DNA of 64,000 nucleotides from Paenibacillus sp. LHD-117 (GCF_030929555.1 NZ_JAVFVT010000035.1:1-64000), one strand, 5' to 3'. Numbered from the stretch's first letter, positions 54,748 through 62,223 are shown. Made by a program: numbers and translations. The notes: generated by a model from the letters alone, not told the origin.

Positions 54748-54763
54748 GTTCTATAACAAGAAC
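54748..54763. promoter_or_regulatory. SinR-type operator 2 of lasso B1-B2
   Basis: GTTCTA-TAAC-AAGAAC has one mismatch in the left half-site. It lies exactly 100 bp after operator 1 and just before the B1 ribosome site, so looping or a roadblock is possible. Confidence 0.6.
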
Positions 54764-54782
54764 ACTTTAAGGAGGCGTCAAC

Positions 54783-55100
54783 ATGTACGATCAACAACCA
54801 CTCGCTTTAACGGACCTCGTATCATCATGCAAACAGAACATAGTCAGCGACATGGGCGGCGAGAAGGTAATGCTCAGCGTCCGCAATGGCAACTACTACA
54901 ATCTAGGCGCGATCGGCGGCCGGATTTGGGACGGTATGAACGAGGCGGTTACCGTTCAGGCGCTCATCGAAGAATTAACAACCGAATTCGCCATCGAGAA
55001 CGAACAATGCGAAGAACAGGTTATCGCTTTCCTAGAACAGCTTCGAAAGGAAGGTCTGATCCTTGTTAACGAAGAGAATACGAACGTTTCTCTCGCTTGA
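54783..55100 (+). CDS. Lasso peptide B1 protein (PqqD-like leader-recognition protein)
   Basis: A 105-residue protein matching the split-B1 type of lasso clusters: a RiPP recognition element that binds the leader and delivers the precursor to B2 and the cyclase. Visible PqqD-type features are VMLSVRNGNYYNLGAIGGRIWDGM and EEQVIAFLEQLRKEGLI. ATG 54783 follows AAGGAGG by five bases. The gene overlaps B2 by 38 bp. No precursor gene lies nearby; the only one seen is about 14.5 kb to the left. Confidence 0.9.
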   Translation: MYDQQPLALTDLVSSCKQNIVSDMGGEKVMLSVRNGNYYNLGAIGGRIWDGMNEAVTVQALIEELTTEFAIENEQCEEQVIAFLEQLRKEGLILVNEENTNVSLA

Positions 55101-55512
55101 TCGGCATACCGTCCTCTTATTCATAGAGGCTTTTCTTTTTTTGGGGCTGGCCAAACTTCAGCTGCTCCGCACCTTCGCAAAAGTTGCTCCCAAGTTAGGT
55201 TCCAAGACGGAGGAGACTTCTCTTCAATGCGACGATAAGCATATCCAAACGCTAAAGCGCGTCAGGTCCGCCATAAGCGTCATGAGCCGGCATACGTTCT
55301 GGGACAGCAAATGTTTGGTTCAGGCCATGGCTGGGATGAAAATGCTCGAGCGGCGCGACATTCCCAGTACTTTATACCTTGGCACCGCCAGAGACGAAAA
55401 CGGGAAGCTTATCGCGCACGCGTGGCTTCGCAGCGGGTCGCTATACGTTAGCGGGTCGGAAGTCATGAACAAGTTCGTCGTCGTCGAGAAATTCGCTAAG
55501 CATGCCAATTAG
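55063..55512 (+). CDS. Lasso peptide B2 protein (leader peptidase)
   Basis: A 149-residue transglutaminase-like cysteine peptidase that cuts the leader. It has an N-terminal hydrophobic stretch (HTVLLFIEAFLFLGLAKL), then Cys84 in FWDSKCLVQAMAGMKMLERR, the typical position of the nucleophile, and His119 in IAHAWLR. The third triad residue is not obvious (SGSLYVSG follows). TTG 55063 is supported by AGGAAGG eight bases upstream; the 38-bp overlap with B1 suggests translational coupling. Confidence 0.88.
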   Translation: MLTKRIRTFLSLDRHTVLLFIEAFLFLGLAKLQLLRTFAKVAPKLGSKTEETSLQCDDKHIQTLKRVRSAISVMSRHTFWDSKCLVQAMAGMKMLERRDIPSTLYLGTARDENGKLIAHAWLRSGSLYVSGSEVMNKFVVVEKFAKHAN

Positions 55513-55640
55513 TCTATCAGAAGTCTCGGCCGCCTTGCAAAAATCCAGCATACCGATAAACCATTTCAGCTGCAGCAAGCGTTCCCGCGCATGCTGCAGC
55601 TGAATGTTTGCCTGGTTCCGATCATGGGCGACGTTGTCTA

Positions 55641-55735
55641 TTAATGCACATTAATTTACTTATAATTCCAATTAGTCCTATTCCATTGCATCATGAGAAC
55701 CAATCTCCGTTAATTTGCTTTCGTAATTGCAATTA
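55641..55735. promoter_or_regulatory. AT-rich palindromes upstream of sinR
   Basis: Three dyads lie ahead of sinR: TTAATG-CA-CATTAA (55641-55654), TAATTCCAATTA (55663-55674) and TAATTGCAATTA (55724-55735). A TATAAT at 55742-55747 is the probable -10, without a good -35. The binding protein is unknown; they do not match the GTTCT-type operator. Confidence 0.45.
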
Positions 55736-55792
55736 ATTCGTTATAATAGAGATCAAATTGTTGTAATTGCGCTTGCAAAGGAGGCGTCTGCT

Positions 55793-56122
55793 ATGATTGG
55801 AGAAAGGATTCAGATGTTTCGCAAACGGAAAGGCTTTTCGTTAACCGAGCTCTCTCAACGGGCAGGAGTTGCGAAATCGTATTTGAGTTCCATCGAGAGA
55901 GGACTCCAGCAGAACCCTTCCATCCAATTTCTCGAGAAGATAGGCGAGGTATTAAACGTGCCAGTCGAGGAGTTCGTAGGCCAAGAACAAGCGGAAGGCG
56001 ATGCCGTCCACTTGGATCGGGAATGGGAGAATCTTGTCCGGGAAGCGATGGCTTCCGGCGTAAGCAAAGAACAGTTCAAAGAATTCCTCGAATTTAATAA
56101 ATGGAAATTCAACCGCGAATAA
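55793..56122 (+). CDS. sinR: SinR-like repressor
   Basis: A 109-residue relative of Bacillus subtilis SinR (111 residues), similar over its whole length. The N-terminal HTH (MIGERIQMFRKRKGFSLTEL, AGVAKSYLSSIERGLQ, NPSIQFLEKIGEVLNV) is followed by the C-terminal helical domain, LDREWENLVREAMASGVSKE, that mediates multimerisation and SinI binding. SinR represses biofilm-matrix operons in Bacillus. ATG 55793 follows AAAGGAGG. Its likely operators occur at the lasso and galE promoters. It converges on sinI, whereas in Bacillus subtilis sinI and sinR are tandem. Confidence 0.93.
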   Translation: MIGERIQMFRKRKGFSLTELSQRAGVAKSYLSSIERGLQQNPSIQFLEKIGEVLNVPVEEFVGQEQAEGDAVHLDREWENLVREAMASGVSKEQFKEFLEFNKWKFNRE

Positions 56123-56152
56123 CGCTGTATGCCTATACAGCGTTTTCTTTTA
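56121..56152 (+). terminator. Terminator between sinR and sinI
   Basis: AACGCTGTAT and ATACAGCGTT form a stem with a short loop, followed by TTCTTTT. It ends sinR; the sinI stop codon lies inside the stem. Confidence 0.85.
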
Positions 56153-56294
56153 TGATCAATTGCCCCTGCTCTTGAAGGATACGCAGTACCTTGCTCACTT
56201 CTTCCGTCGTGAGGCCCTTCGAACGCGCGCTCAACATCAGCTCTACCCACTCCGCATCCAATTCCTGCTGGTTGTCCGATATAAATCGTGTCAT
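56133..56294 (-). CDS. sinI: SinI-like antirepressor
   Basis: A 53-residue protein. The centre, ELDAEWVELMLSARSKGLTT, matches the SinI dimerisation helix (EWVELM and following) that displaces SinR from DNA. It converges on sinR. It lies downstream of galE and GT2 on the same strand and, after a possible small ORF, may be in their transcript. A GGGGGA sequence eight bases before the ATG could serve as ribosome site. Confidence 0.88.
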   Translation of the reverse strand: MTRFISDNQQELDAEWVELMLSARSKGLTTEEVSKVLRILQEQGQLIIKENAV

Positions 56295-56295
56295 C

Positions 56296-56385
56296 CTAAA
56301 ATCCCCCATCCGATTGGGGCGGTTGCACCACTGACTCCATGCGTTTAAGGTGCCCAGATACTAAACGCACTTCTTCGTCTCCCAT
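56296..56385 (-). CDS. Possible small ORF ahead of sinI
   Basis: A 29-residue frame (MGDEEVRLVSGHLKRMESV and ten further residues) ends one base before the sinI ATG. The same frame continues upstream for about 30 more codons without a usual start (sequence includes FVPDELLFLLWDINTYY) and looks protein-like. No clear ribosome site. It may be a small protein, a decayed gene or chance. Confidence 0.3.
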   Translation of the reverse strand: MGDEEVRLVSGHLKRMESVVQPPQSDGGF

Positions 56386-56422
56386 ATAATATGTATTGAT
56401 GTCCCACAACAAAAATAATAGC

Positions 56423-57556
56423 TCATCTGGAACGAAGATGCTGTCGCTTTGTGTCTCCAGAATTTGAGAGATTGCTTCTCAATTTGTCGAATTTCTTGGA
56501 ATCGAATGTCGATAATGTAACGATCATCCAATTTCGAAGCAAACTTTTCCGGAATTGCCTGCGTCCTTCCCGGTCCAAATAGGCAATATCTCCTTTGCGA
56601 ACGGCGTTCACGAAGCGTAATCGGATACGCCTGGCCGACGGCTCATGGTTCACGCTGCCTATCACTTCGGGAAGCCGGCACATCGCCGCGATCGACGAGC
56701 GTCGTTCTTCCTGGGTCAGCTTGCTCAAATAAAGATTTTTCAGGTATGTGCGAAGCGTATTCAGGAGCATCAAATTGATGCCGATAAGATGAGCCTCCCG
56801 CTCGTCCTCCGGATAATGCGCGTTGATAACCATTCGTTGAACGCGGTAACCGGCGACGGCGTCCTGAACCAGCTCCGGCATGTAGCGGCTGGTTAAACCT
56901 CCGGCCCTGTAATAGTAGAGCGGTTCCGGGATGACGACGACAGTGCTCGCCTGCAGAAACATTTCGAGATTGTAATAAAGATCGTCCCCGAAAAATGTGA
57001 ACGGCTCCAGGTAGGTTCCGCAGCTTAAGACCAGCTCCCTGCGATATAGCTTGCCGTGAAGGTAAGCCGGGAAAGCATGCCCGTGCAGGAAGGATGGGAC
57101 TAAGCCGGCTTTGATATCTTCTCCCCGGTATACCGTCTGCTGCCTGAAGTAGCTGCTGGTGTTCGAGCGTTTGATCCAAGCGGAGCTGTCAAGCACCCGG
57201 TATGTATTGCATACCGCGATATCGGCGCCGTGGACGTCGGCGATGCCGAGCAGCCGATCCAGCATCGCTTCGTCCAGCCAGTCATCCGCATCCACAAACG
57301 CGATATAGGGAGATGTCGCAAGCTCCGCGCCCTTCCGCCGCGCCGCGATGCTGCCGCTCCTCGCTTGCTCGACGAAGCGGACCCGGCTGTCCTTCGAGGC
57401 GTATTCGGCGCAGATCGCCCGGCTATCGTCCGTCGAGCCGTCGTTGACGAGGATGACTTCGATCGCGGCGACGGTTTGGCGCAGCACGGATCGAAGGCAC
57501 TGATGCAGCTTTCCTCCCGCGTTATAGACGGGGATGATGACGCTAACCTGACTCAC
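56423..57556 (-). CDS. Family 2 glycosyltransferase
   Basis: A 377-residue inverting GT-A fold glycosyltransferase. VSVIIPVYNAGGKLHQCLRS at the N-terminus and the metal-binding VDADDWLDEAM segment (DxD type) identify GT2. No transmembrane export helices, so it is probably cytoplasmic or peripherally membrane-bound. With the adjacent galE (UDP-galactose supply) it may transfer galactose or a related sugar to a polymer, lipid or peptide. GTG 57556 follows GAGGTG; a GTG three codons earlier lies inside it. It begins 18 bp after the galE stop. Confidence 0.88.
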   Translation of the reverse strand: MSQVSVIIPVYNAGGKLHQCLRSVLRQTVAAIEVILVNDGSTDDSRAICAEYASKDSRVRFVEQARSGSIAARRKGAELATSPYIAFVDADDWLDEAMLDRLLGIADVHGADIAVCNTYRVLDSSAWIKRSNTSSYFRQQTVYRGEDIKAGLVPSFLHGHAFPAYLHGKLYRRELVLSCGTYLEPFTFFGDDLYYNLEMFLQASTVVVIPEPLYYYRAGGLTSRYMPELVQDAVAGYRVQRMVINAHYPEDEREAHLIGINLMLLNTLRTYLKNLYLSKLTQEERRSSIAAMCRLPEVIGSVNHEPSARRIRLRFVNAVRKGDIAYLDREGRRQFRKSLLRNWMIVTLSTFDSKKFDKLRSNLSNSGDTKRQHLRSR

Positions 57557-57574
57557 GGCAGTCACCTCTTCGAA

Positions 57575-58612
57575 TTAGATTGGTTCCGCGTAAGCAACGC
57601 TGCCCGCGTATCCTCTCGGATTGGCGACCTGCCAGCGCCATGCGTCCGCGCACATCTCCTCGATTCCGCGAACGGCGCTCCACCCCAGCTCCAGGTTCGC
57701 TTTGGCCGGATCGGCGAAACAAGCCCCGATATCACCAGGTCTCCTTTCCGCGATGCGGTAAGGAATCGTTCGGCCGGATGCCTGCTCGAACGCCTTGATC
57801 ATCTCCAGCACGCTGTAGCCCCGCCCCGTCCCAAGATTATAAATATGCAAGCCGTCTGCTTGATCCAGCTTATCGAGCGTCTTCAAATGCCCTTGCGCCA
57901 AGTCGACGACATGGATGTAGTCCCGTACGCCGGTGCCATCCGCCGTATCGTAATCGTTCCCGTATACCGCGACTTCCTTCAGCTTGCCTACCGCGACCTG
58001 CGCGATATACGGCAGCAAATTGTTCGGCATGCCGCTCGGATCTTCGCCGATCCGCCCGCTCTCATGCGCCCCTACCGGATTAAAGTAACGAAGAATCGCA
58101 ATCCGCCACTTCGGATCGGAGCTCGCCAGATCCTGAAGCATTTGCTCGATCATCTGCTTCGTCCGGCCGTACGGATTGATCGCGCCGATCGCGGCTTCTT
58201 CCCGGATCGGCATTTGATCGGGCATGCCGTATACGGTCGCCGAAGAGCTGAAGAGCAAGCGGTACACGCCGAATTCCTCCATCGTCTCGCATAACGTCGT
58301 CGTGCTCATGAGATTCTGGTGGTAATATTTCAGCGGCAGTTGAACCGACTCTCCCACCGCCTTCAGTCCCGCGAAATGAATAACCGCTTCGATGCGATGC
58401 TCGCGGAACACCTTACGCAGCGCTTCGCGATCCATCAAATCTTGAATATACACGGGAAACGCTCTGTTCGCGATTTCGGCTACCCGATCTAATGCTTCCC
58501 CGTGGCTGTTCGACAGATTATCGACGACGATGATGTCTCGCCCTTCGCGAAGCAGCTCCACACAAGTATGGCTGCCGATATAACCCGCCCCGCCTGTTAC
58601 CAATATAGCCAT
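57575..58612 (-). CDS. galE: UDP-glucose 4-epimerase
   Basis: A 345-residue SDR-type epimerase interconverting UDP-glucose and UDP-galactose. GGAGYIGSHTCVELL (NAD binding), the catalytic YGRTK, and IHFAGLKAVGES are typical. It leads the galE-GT2-(orf)-sinI group and has a promoter with two SinR-like operators upstream. A galactosylated product, matrix polysaccharide or glycosylated peptide is possible; the genes here do not decide. Confidence 0.94.
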   Translation of the reverse strand: MAILVTGGAGYIGSHTCVELLREGRDIIVVDNLSNSHGEALDRVAEIANRAFPVYIQDLMDREALRKVFREHRIEAVIHFAGLKAVGESVQLPLKYYHQNLMSTTTLCETMEEFGVYRLLFSSSATVYGMPDQMPIREEAAIGAINPYGRTKQMIEQMLQDLASSDPKWRIAILRYFNPVGAHESGRIGEDPSGMPNNLLPYIAQVAVGKLKEVAVYGNDYDTADGTGVRDYIHVVDLAQGHLKTLDKLDQADGLHIYNLGTGRGYSVLEMIKAFEQASGRTIPYRIAERRPGDIGACFADPAKANLELGWSAVRGIEEMCADAWRWQVANPRGYAGSVAYAEPI

Positions 58613-58636
58613 GTATGATCGCCTCCGGCTTTCGTC

Positions 58637-58652
58637 ATTCTTGAGAAAGAAC
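58637..58652. promoter_or_regulatory. SinR-type operator 2 of galE
   Basis: ATTCTT-GAGA-AAGAAC, one mismatch, lies 16 bp from the perfect operator and just ahead of the galE coding region. Confidence 0.6.
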
Positions 58653-58668
58653 GATCGTTTCTAATTTC

Positions 58669-58684
58669 GTTCTTAATTAAGAAC
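58669..58684. promoter_or_regulatory. SinR-type operator 1 of galE
   Basis: GTTCTT-AATT-AAGAAC, a perfect 16-bp palindrome, directly abuts the predicted minus-strand -10 box. Confidence 0.8.
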
Positions 58685-58713
58685 ATTGTAACATACGGTT
58701 CCGCTTTTGTCTG
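58685..58713 (-). promoter_or_regulatory. Promoter of galE
   Basis: Minus strand -35 CAGACA (58713-58708), a 17-base spacer and -10 TACAAT (58690-58685). It points toward galE. Confidence 0.65.
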
Positions 58714-58743
58714 CTATAACGAACAATCGTTTAACGACTTTGA

Positions 58744-58803
58744 ATAAAAAAAGAACCGAGCCCTGCGAGGAAACGCCCGCGCAGGACTCGGCTTTTTTAT
58801 TCG
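58744..58803 (-). terminator. Terminator of the solute-binding protein gene
   Basis: CCGAG-CCTGCG pairs with CGCAGG-CTCGG across a GC-rich loop, followed on the minus strand by TTCTTTTTTT. T-runs on both sides make it bidirectional. Confidence 0.85.
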
Positions 58804-58813
58804 AATTAATCGT

Positions 58814-60502
58814 TTATTTCGATACGGACTTGAACCACTCGTTCACTTCTTTCGTCACTTGTTCCCCGCCGTTTGTTTTCCAGCTGGCAACGAACTCGTC
58901 GAAGGCATCGACGGGCAGCTTGCCGTAGATGATTTTGTTGAACGTTTCAAGCTCGGACTGGCGAAGCAAGTTCCATTTTTCGATCATCGCCGGCGTTGCC
59001 GCTCCCGTGAAATAGTTTTGCTTGCGGATGTCGATTTGCGACATGACCACTTTGGCAGCATACCAGTTCTCCGGCTTGCGGAAGGTCGCCAGCTGCTTCT
59101 CGTAAGGCGTCTCCGGCGTCTGGCCGTCAGCCAGCTTGACGAGCGTGCTCATGTACAAATCCGGAATGCGCGCCGGGCCGGTAATGTACGGGAACTTGTC
59201 GAAGAAGTCTTTGATCTTCTCCTTGTCGCTTGTCGGTTGCCCGTCGATCATATCCCAGTCATACCCTTGGGCGAAGCCGAATTCGAACTCGCTGCCCACG
59301 GCAGGGTTAGCCAGGTTTTCAAGCAGGTAGTTGTAATATAAAATGATCGCTTCCGGGTGTTTGGCGTCCTTGTTGATCATGAAGCTGCTGTTGACGCCGG
59401 AGTTCTGCCACTTCGTACCGATGAGACCGTCCGGACCGGCAGGAATCGGATAAGCTTTGTACTGCGAGCCCGGCACGTTCTTGATAAGATCGGGAGCCGG
59501 CCAGTCCGGCACCCAGTTCGCTCCGGGCAAGACGCCCGCGTTGCCTTTGGTCCAAATTTCGGCCGATTTGCCTTCGTCCCACAGCGCGGAGTCCGGGTGG
59601 ATATACCCTTTCTCCATCCATTCCTGCAGCTTGGCTAACGCTTGTTTCGCCCCTGGATTGACGGAGCCGTATTCCAGGTTGCCGCTTGCGTCCTTGTTCC
59701 ACTGCTCTTGCACGGAGCCGTAAGCGCCGAACAGCCAGTCCAGGCCGCCCATCCAAGTGTTCGTATTGTTTTTGAGCGAGATCGCCAGCGGATAGACGTC
59801 CTTCGGAGCCAGACCGTCCGGGTTCTCGTTTTTGAATTTATCCATGATGACTTCAAGTTCGGTGATCGTCTTCGGCGCTTCGAGCTTCAGCTTCTGCATC
59901 CAATCTTCGCGAAGCCACAGGATCGTGTCGTCGTTGTCCGTGTATTCCATGATCGGCAGGTTCCACTTCTTGCCGTCCTTCGTGAACGGATACCAGAGCT
60001 CCGGATTTTCTTCGGCATGGGCTTTCCACGTCGGGCTTGCGTATTTATCGAACAGCTCTTCGATCGGAAGGAACTGGCCGGAATCGATCAATTGGTTCGT
60101 CAGCACGGGATCGGTCGGCACCATCACGAAATCCGGAAGCTTCTCCCCCGACGTCAGCGCCAGCTGAAGCTGCTGTTTGTATTGATCGGAGCCTGCCGGA
60201 TACCAAGTGTCCTTGTGCTTGATGCCCAGCGTCTCCAGCATCCAGCGGTCATGAACGTTGTTTTCTTTCGTTTCGCCTTTGGTGTATTCGCGGGGCATAA
60301 TGATCGTGCTGATCTCGATCGGCGGATCGTATTTGCCCTTCTCGAACGCCAGATCGGCTTCGGACTTCGTCGCGGCTTCCGTCGCTTCCGGACTAGCCGA
60401 TGGATCCGCAGTCGTCGCGTTGTTGTTGCCCTCTTTGCTGCATGCCGACACGATCAGCATCAAGGCAATGAGCGGCAGCCACAGCTTTTTCATTTTGTTC
60501 AT
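58814..60502 (-). CDS. ABC transporter extracellular solute-binding lipoprotein
   Basis: A 562-residue lipoprotein. The lipobox LIVSAC places the lipidated cysteine at residue 21. The rest is a large bacterial solute-binding family-1 protein of the LipO/YtcQ type, common in Paenibacillus sugar and oligosaccharide uptake, with MVPTDPVLTNQLIDSGQFLP and WLREDWMQKL segments. It lies after a YesM/YesN-type two-component system and is likely induced by it. Permease genes are not in the window. Confidence 0.9.
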   Translation of the reverse strand: MNKMKKLWLPLIALMLIVSACSKEGNNNATTADPSASPEATEAATKSEADLAFEKGKYDPPIEISTIIMPREYTKGETKENNVHDRWMLETLGIKHKDTWYPAGSDQYKQQLQLALTSGEKLPDFVMVPTDPVLTNQLIDSGQFLPIEELFDKYASPTWKAHAEENPELWYPFTKDGKKWNLPIMEYTDNDDTILWLREDWMQKLKLEAPKTITELEVIMDKFKNENPDGLAPKDVYPLAISLKNNTNTWMGGLDWLFGAYGSVQEQWNKDASGNLEYGSVNPGAKQALAKLQEWMEKGYIHPDSALWDEGKSAEIWTKGNAGVLPGANWVPDWPAPDLIKNVPGSQYKAYPIPAGPDGLIGTKWQNSGVNSSFMINKDAKHPEAIILYYNYLLENLANPAVGSEFEFGFAQGYDWDMIDGQPTSDKEKIKDFFDKFPYITGPARIPDLYMSTLVKLADGQTPETPYEKQLATFRKPENWYAAKVVMSQIDIRKQNYFTGAATPAMIEKWNLLRQSELETFNKIIYGKLPVDAFDEFVASWKTNGGEQVTKEVNEWFKSVSK

Positions 60503-60603
60503 TTCGATTACCCCCTGCTGTGTTTGATGTGGTTACAAATGAGAGTTTACCAACAGGCGCAGGAGGTCATCTATAGGATAATTTCAGTTTCCATAGGACT
60601 CTG

Positions 60604-62223
60604 TCATGTTGTTTGATGGCCTTCCCGATACTCCTGAGGCGTCATGCCGAACTGTTTTTTGAACACCTTGATGAAGTAGGCCGGGTCCAAATAACCGATG
60701 TCCGCGCTAATCTCGTACACCTTCTTATCCGTCGATATCAGCTTGTGGCAGGCCATCTCCATCCGCAGCCGGGAGACGAAATCGCTGACGCCTTCGCCGG
60801 TTTCGATCTTGTACAGCTTGGACAGATGTGTCGGATGCAGGTTGACATGATCGGCCAGCGCGCGCAGCGAGACGTCGAGATGCAGGTTCGCTTCCACGAA
60901 GCTTTGAATTTTCTTCACGTAGACGGACCGGTTGTCCTTGACCTCGCTGGACGACCTCTCCTTCAGCTTGCCGAGCGCGCCGAACGACCAGCTCCGGAGC
61001 TTGCCGATGGAAGAGAATGACTCTCCGCTTCTTAAGAGCTCGATGTCGTCCCGGCCCAGGGCGCCCTCCAGCGTATAGCCGTTGCGGTGGCAATAATGCG
61101 TAAAGGAGGATGCGATCAAATAACCCGCTTCCAGGCAATGCTCCCAGGAATCGGACCACTTTCCGTCCAGCTCCGCCAACGCTTCGGCAAGCTTCTCTTC
61201 CGCCGACTCCCATCTTCCCGCTTCCAGCAAACTCTTAAGGCTGGGAGGGGAATGAATGACATCCAATACGCCCTGCGACACCCCGTGGTCCAAGTCGCCG
61301 GCGCGTATGACGAATTCCCTTTCGTCCCCGACGATCTGCCTGAAATACGCAAGCGCGTGGCGGTACCGGTCCGGAAGATTGCCGGGGAACAGGAACGGCT
61401 CCGTCATGACGATGGACAACGAGCCTTTTAAGTACTGCTTCACTTTCGCCTGCAGATGCATGGCCGATTTCTCCAGATTCGTTTCCTTCCTCGCAGCCGG
61501 AAGCTCCTCCTTGAATTGCAGCAAAAACGCAAGATATCCATGCTCTTCCTTGACGCCCCATACATAAGCGAATTCGCCGAAAATTTCTTCGGCGATGTTC
61601 ATGATGGCGTATTCCATCAAATGATGCCCTTTGTTTCGGTATTGGCCGAACTCCTCTTCCATCCGGACAAGCATCAGCGCGCATTCGCCGAAGCGGAACG
61701 GCAGCTCGTAGCTATCGAGCTTGCGCTCCCATTCCTCGGCGGGCAGCCGCTCGCCGCGAAGCGTGCTGAGCAGCAGCTGGCCTCGCAGGAGCGGCAAATT
61801 TTCCCGGAGGATGTGGAGTGTCCGCTCGTGCGAGCTGACCGTTCCCCATTCGGCCTCGAGCTGTTCGATCGCGGATTTGACGGAACCGAGCAATTCCTGA
61901 TCGGTCGGCGGCTTCAGCAAGTAATCCACGGCTTGATTGCGAAGCGCCTCCTTCGTGTATTCGAAGTCGGAATAACCCGACAGAATGATGCATTTGATGC
62001 GCTTGTCGCGCTCGCGGACGATCTCCAACAGCTCGATCCCCGTCATCTCCGGCATCAGCACATCGGAGATGATGATATCAATCGGATGGGTGTCAAGGAT
62101 GCGCAGCGCCTCTTGCGCGGAATATGCCTTGTGGACCGTTTCGATGCCCAGCGTATGCCAGGGCTTGGTCGTGGATAAGTTGTCTACCCAATGGGCTTCG
62201 TCGTCAACGATGATCATTTGCAT
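60604..62223 (-). CDS. YesN-type response regulator (AraC output)
   Basis: A 539-residue response regulator. The receiver domain has paired acidic residues VDDEA near the N-terminus, the phosphorylatable Asp54 in ISDVLMPEM, and LKPP near 104. A long middle region (about 130-430) is followed by a C-terminal AraC double helix-turn-helix (about 440-539; LRALADHVNLHPTHLSKLYK and EISADIGYLDPAYFIKVFKKQFG). ATG 62223 follows AAGGGGGA. It overlaps the kinase gene by 20 bp and precedes the solute-binding protein gene. Confidence 0.93.
   Translation of the reverse strand: MQMIIVDDEAHWVDNLSTTKPWHTLGIETVHKAYSAQEALRILDTHPIDIIISDVLMPEMTGIELLEIVRERDKRIKCIILSGYSDFEYTKEALRNQAVDYLLKPPTDQELLGSVKSAIEQLEAEWGTVSSHERTLHILRENLPLLRGQLLLSTLRGERLPAEEWERKLDSYELPFRFGECALMLVRMEEEFGQYRNKGHHLMEYAIMNIAEEIFGEFAYVWGVKEEHGYLAFLLQFKEELPAARKETNLEKSAMHLQAKVKQYLKGSLSIVMTEPFLFPGNLPDRYRHALAYFRQIVGDEREFVIRAGDLDHGVSQGVLDVIHSPPSLKSLLEAGRWESAEEKLAEALAELDGKWSDSWEHCLEAGYLIASSFTHYCHRNGYTLEGALGRDDIELLRSGESFSSIGKLRSWSFGALGKLKERSSSEVKDNRSVYVKKIQSFVEANLHLDVSLRALADHVNLHPTHLSKLYKIETGEGVSDFVSRLRMEMACHKLISTDKKVYEISADIGYLDPAYFIKVFKKQFGMTPQEYREGHQTT

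Larger units (their letters stand above)
54479..54782. other. Divergent control region of lasso locus 2
   Basis: A 304-bp interval between the PqqD-like gene and B1. It contains two opposed consensus-like promoters, three SinR-type palindromes (54510, 54648 and 54748) and a small hairpin (54711-54727) in the B1 leader; these are listed separately. Confidence 0.8.

Noticed and set aside
55441-55640. Minus-strand frame overlapping the end of B2 (contains FIGMLDFCKAAETSDRLIGM)
   Set aside because: No usual start codon with a ribosome site, and most of it is antisense to B2; kept only as a curiosity.
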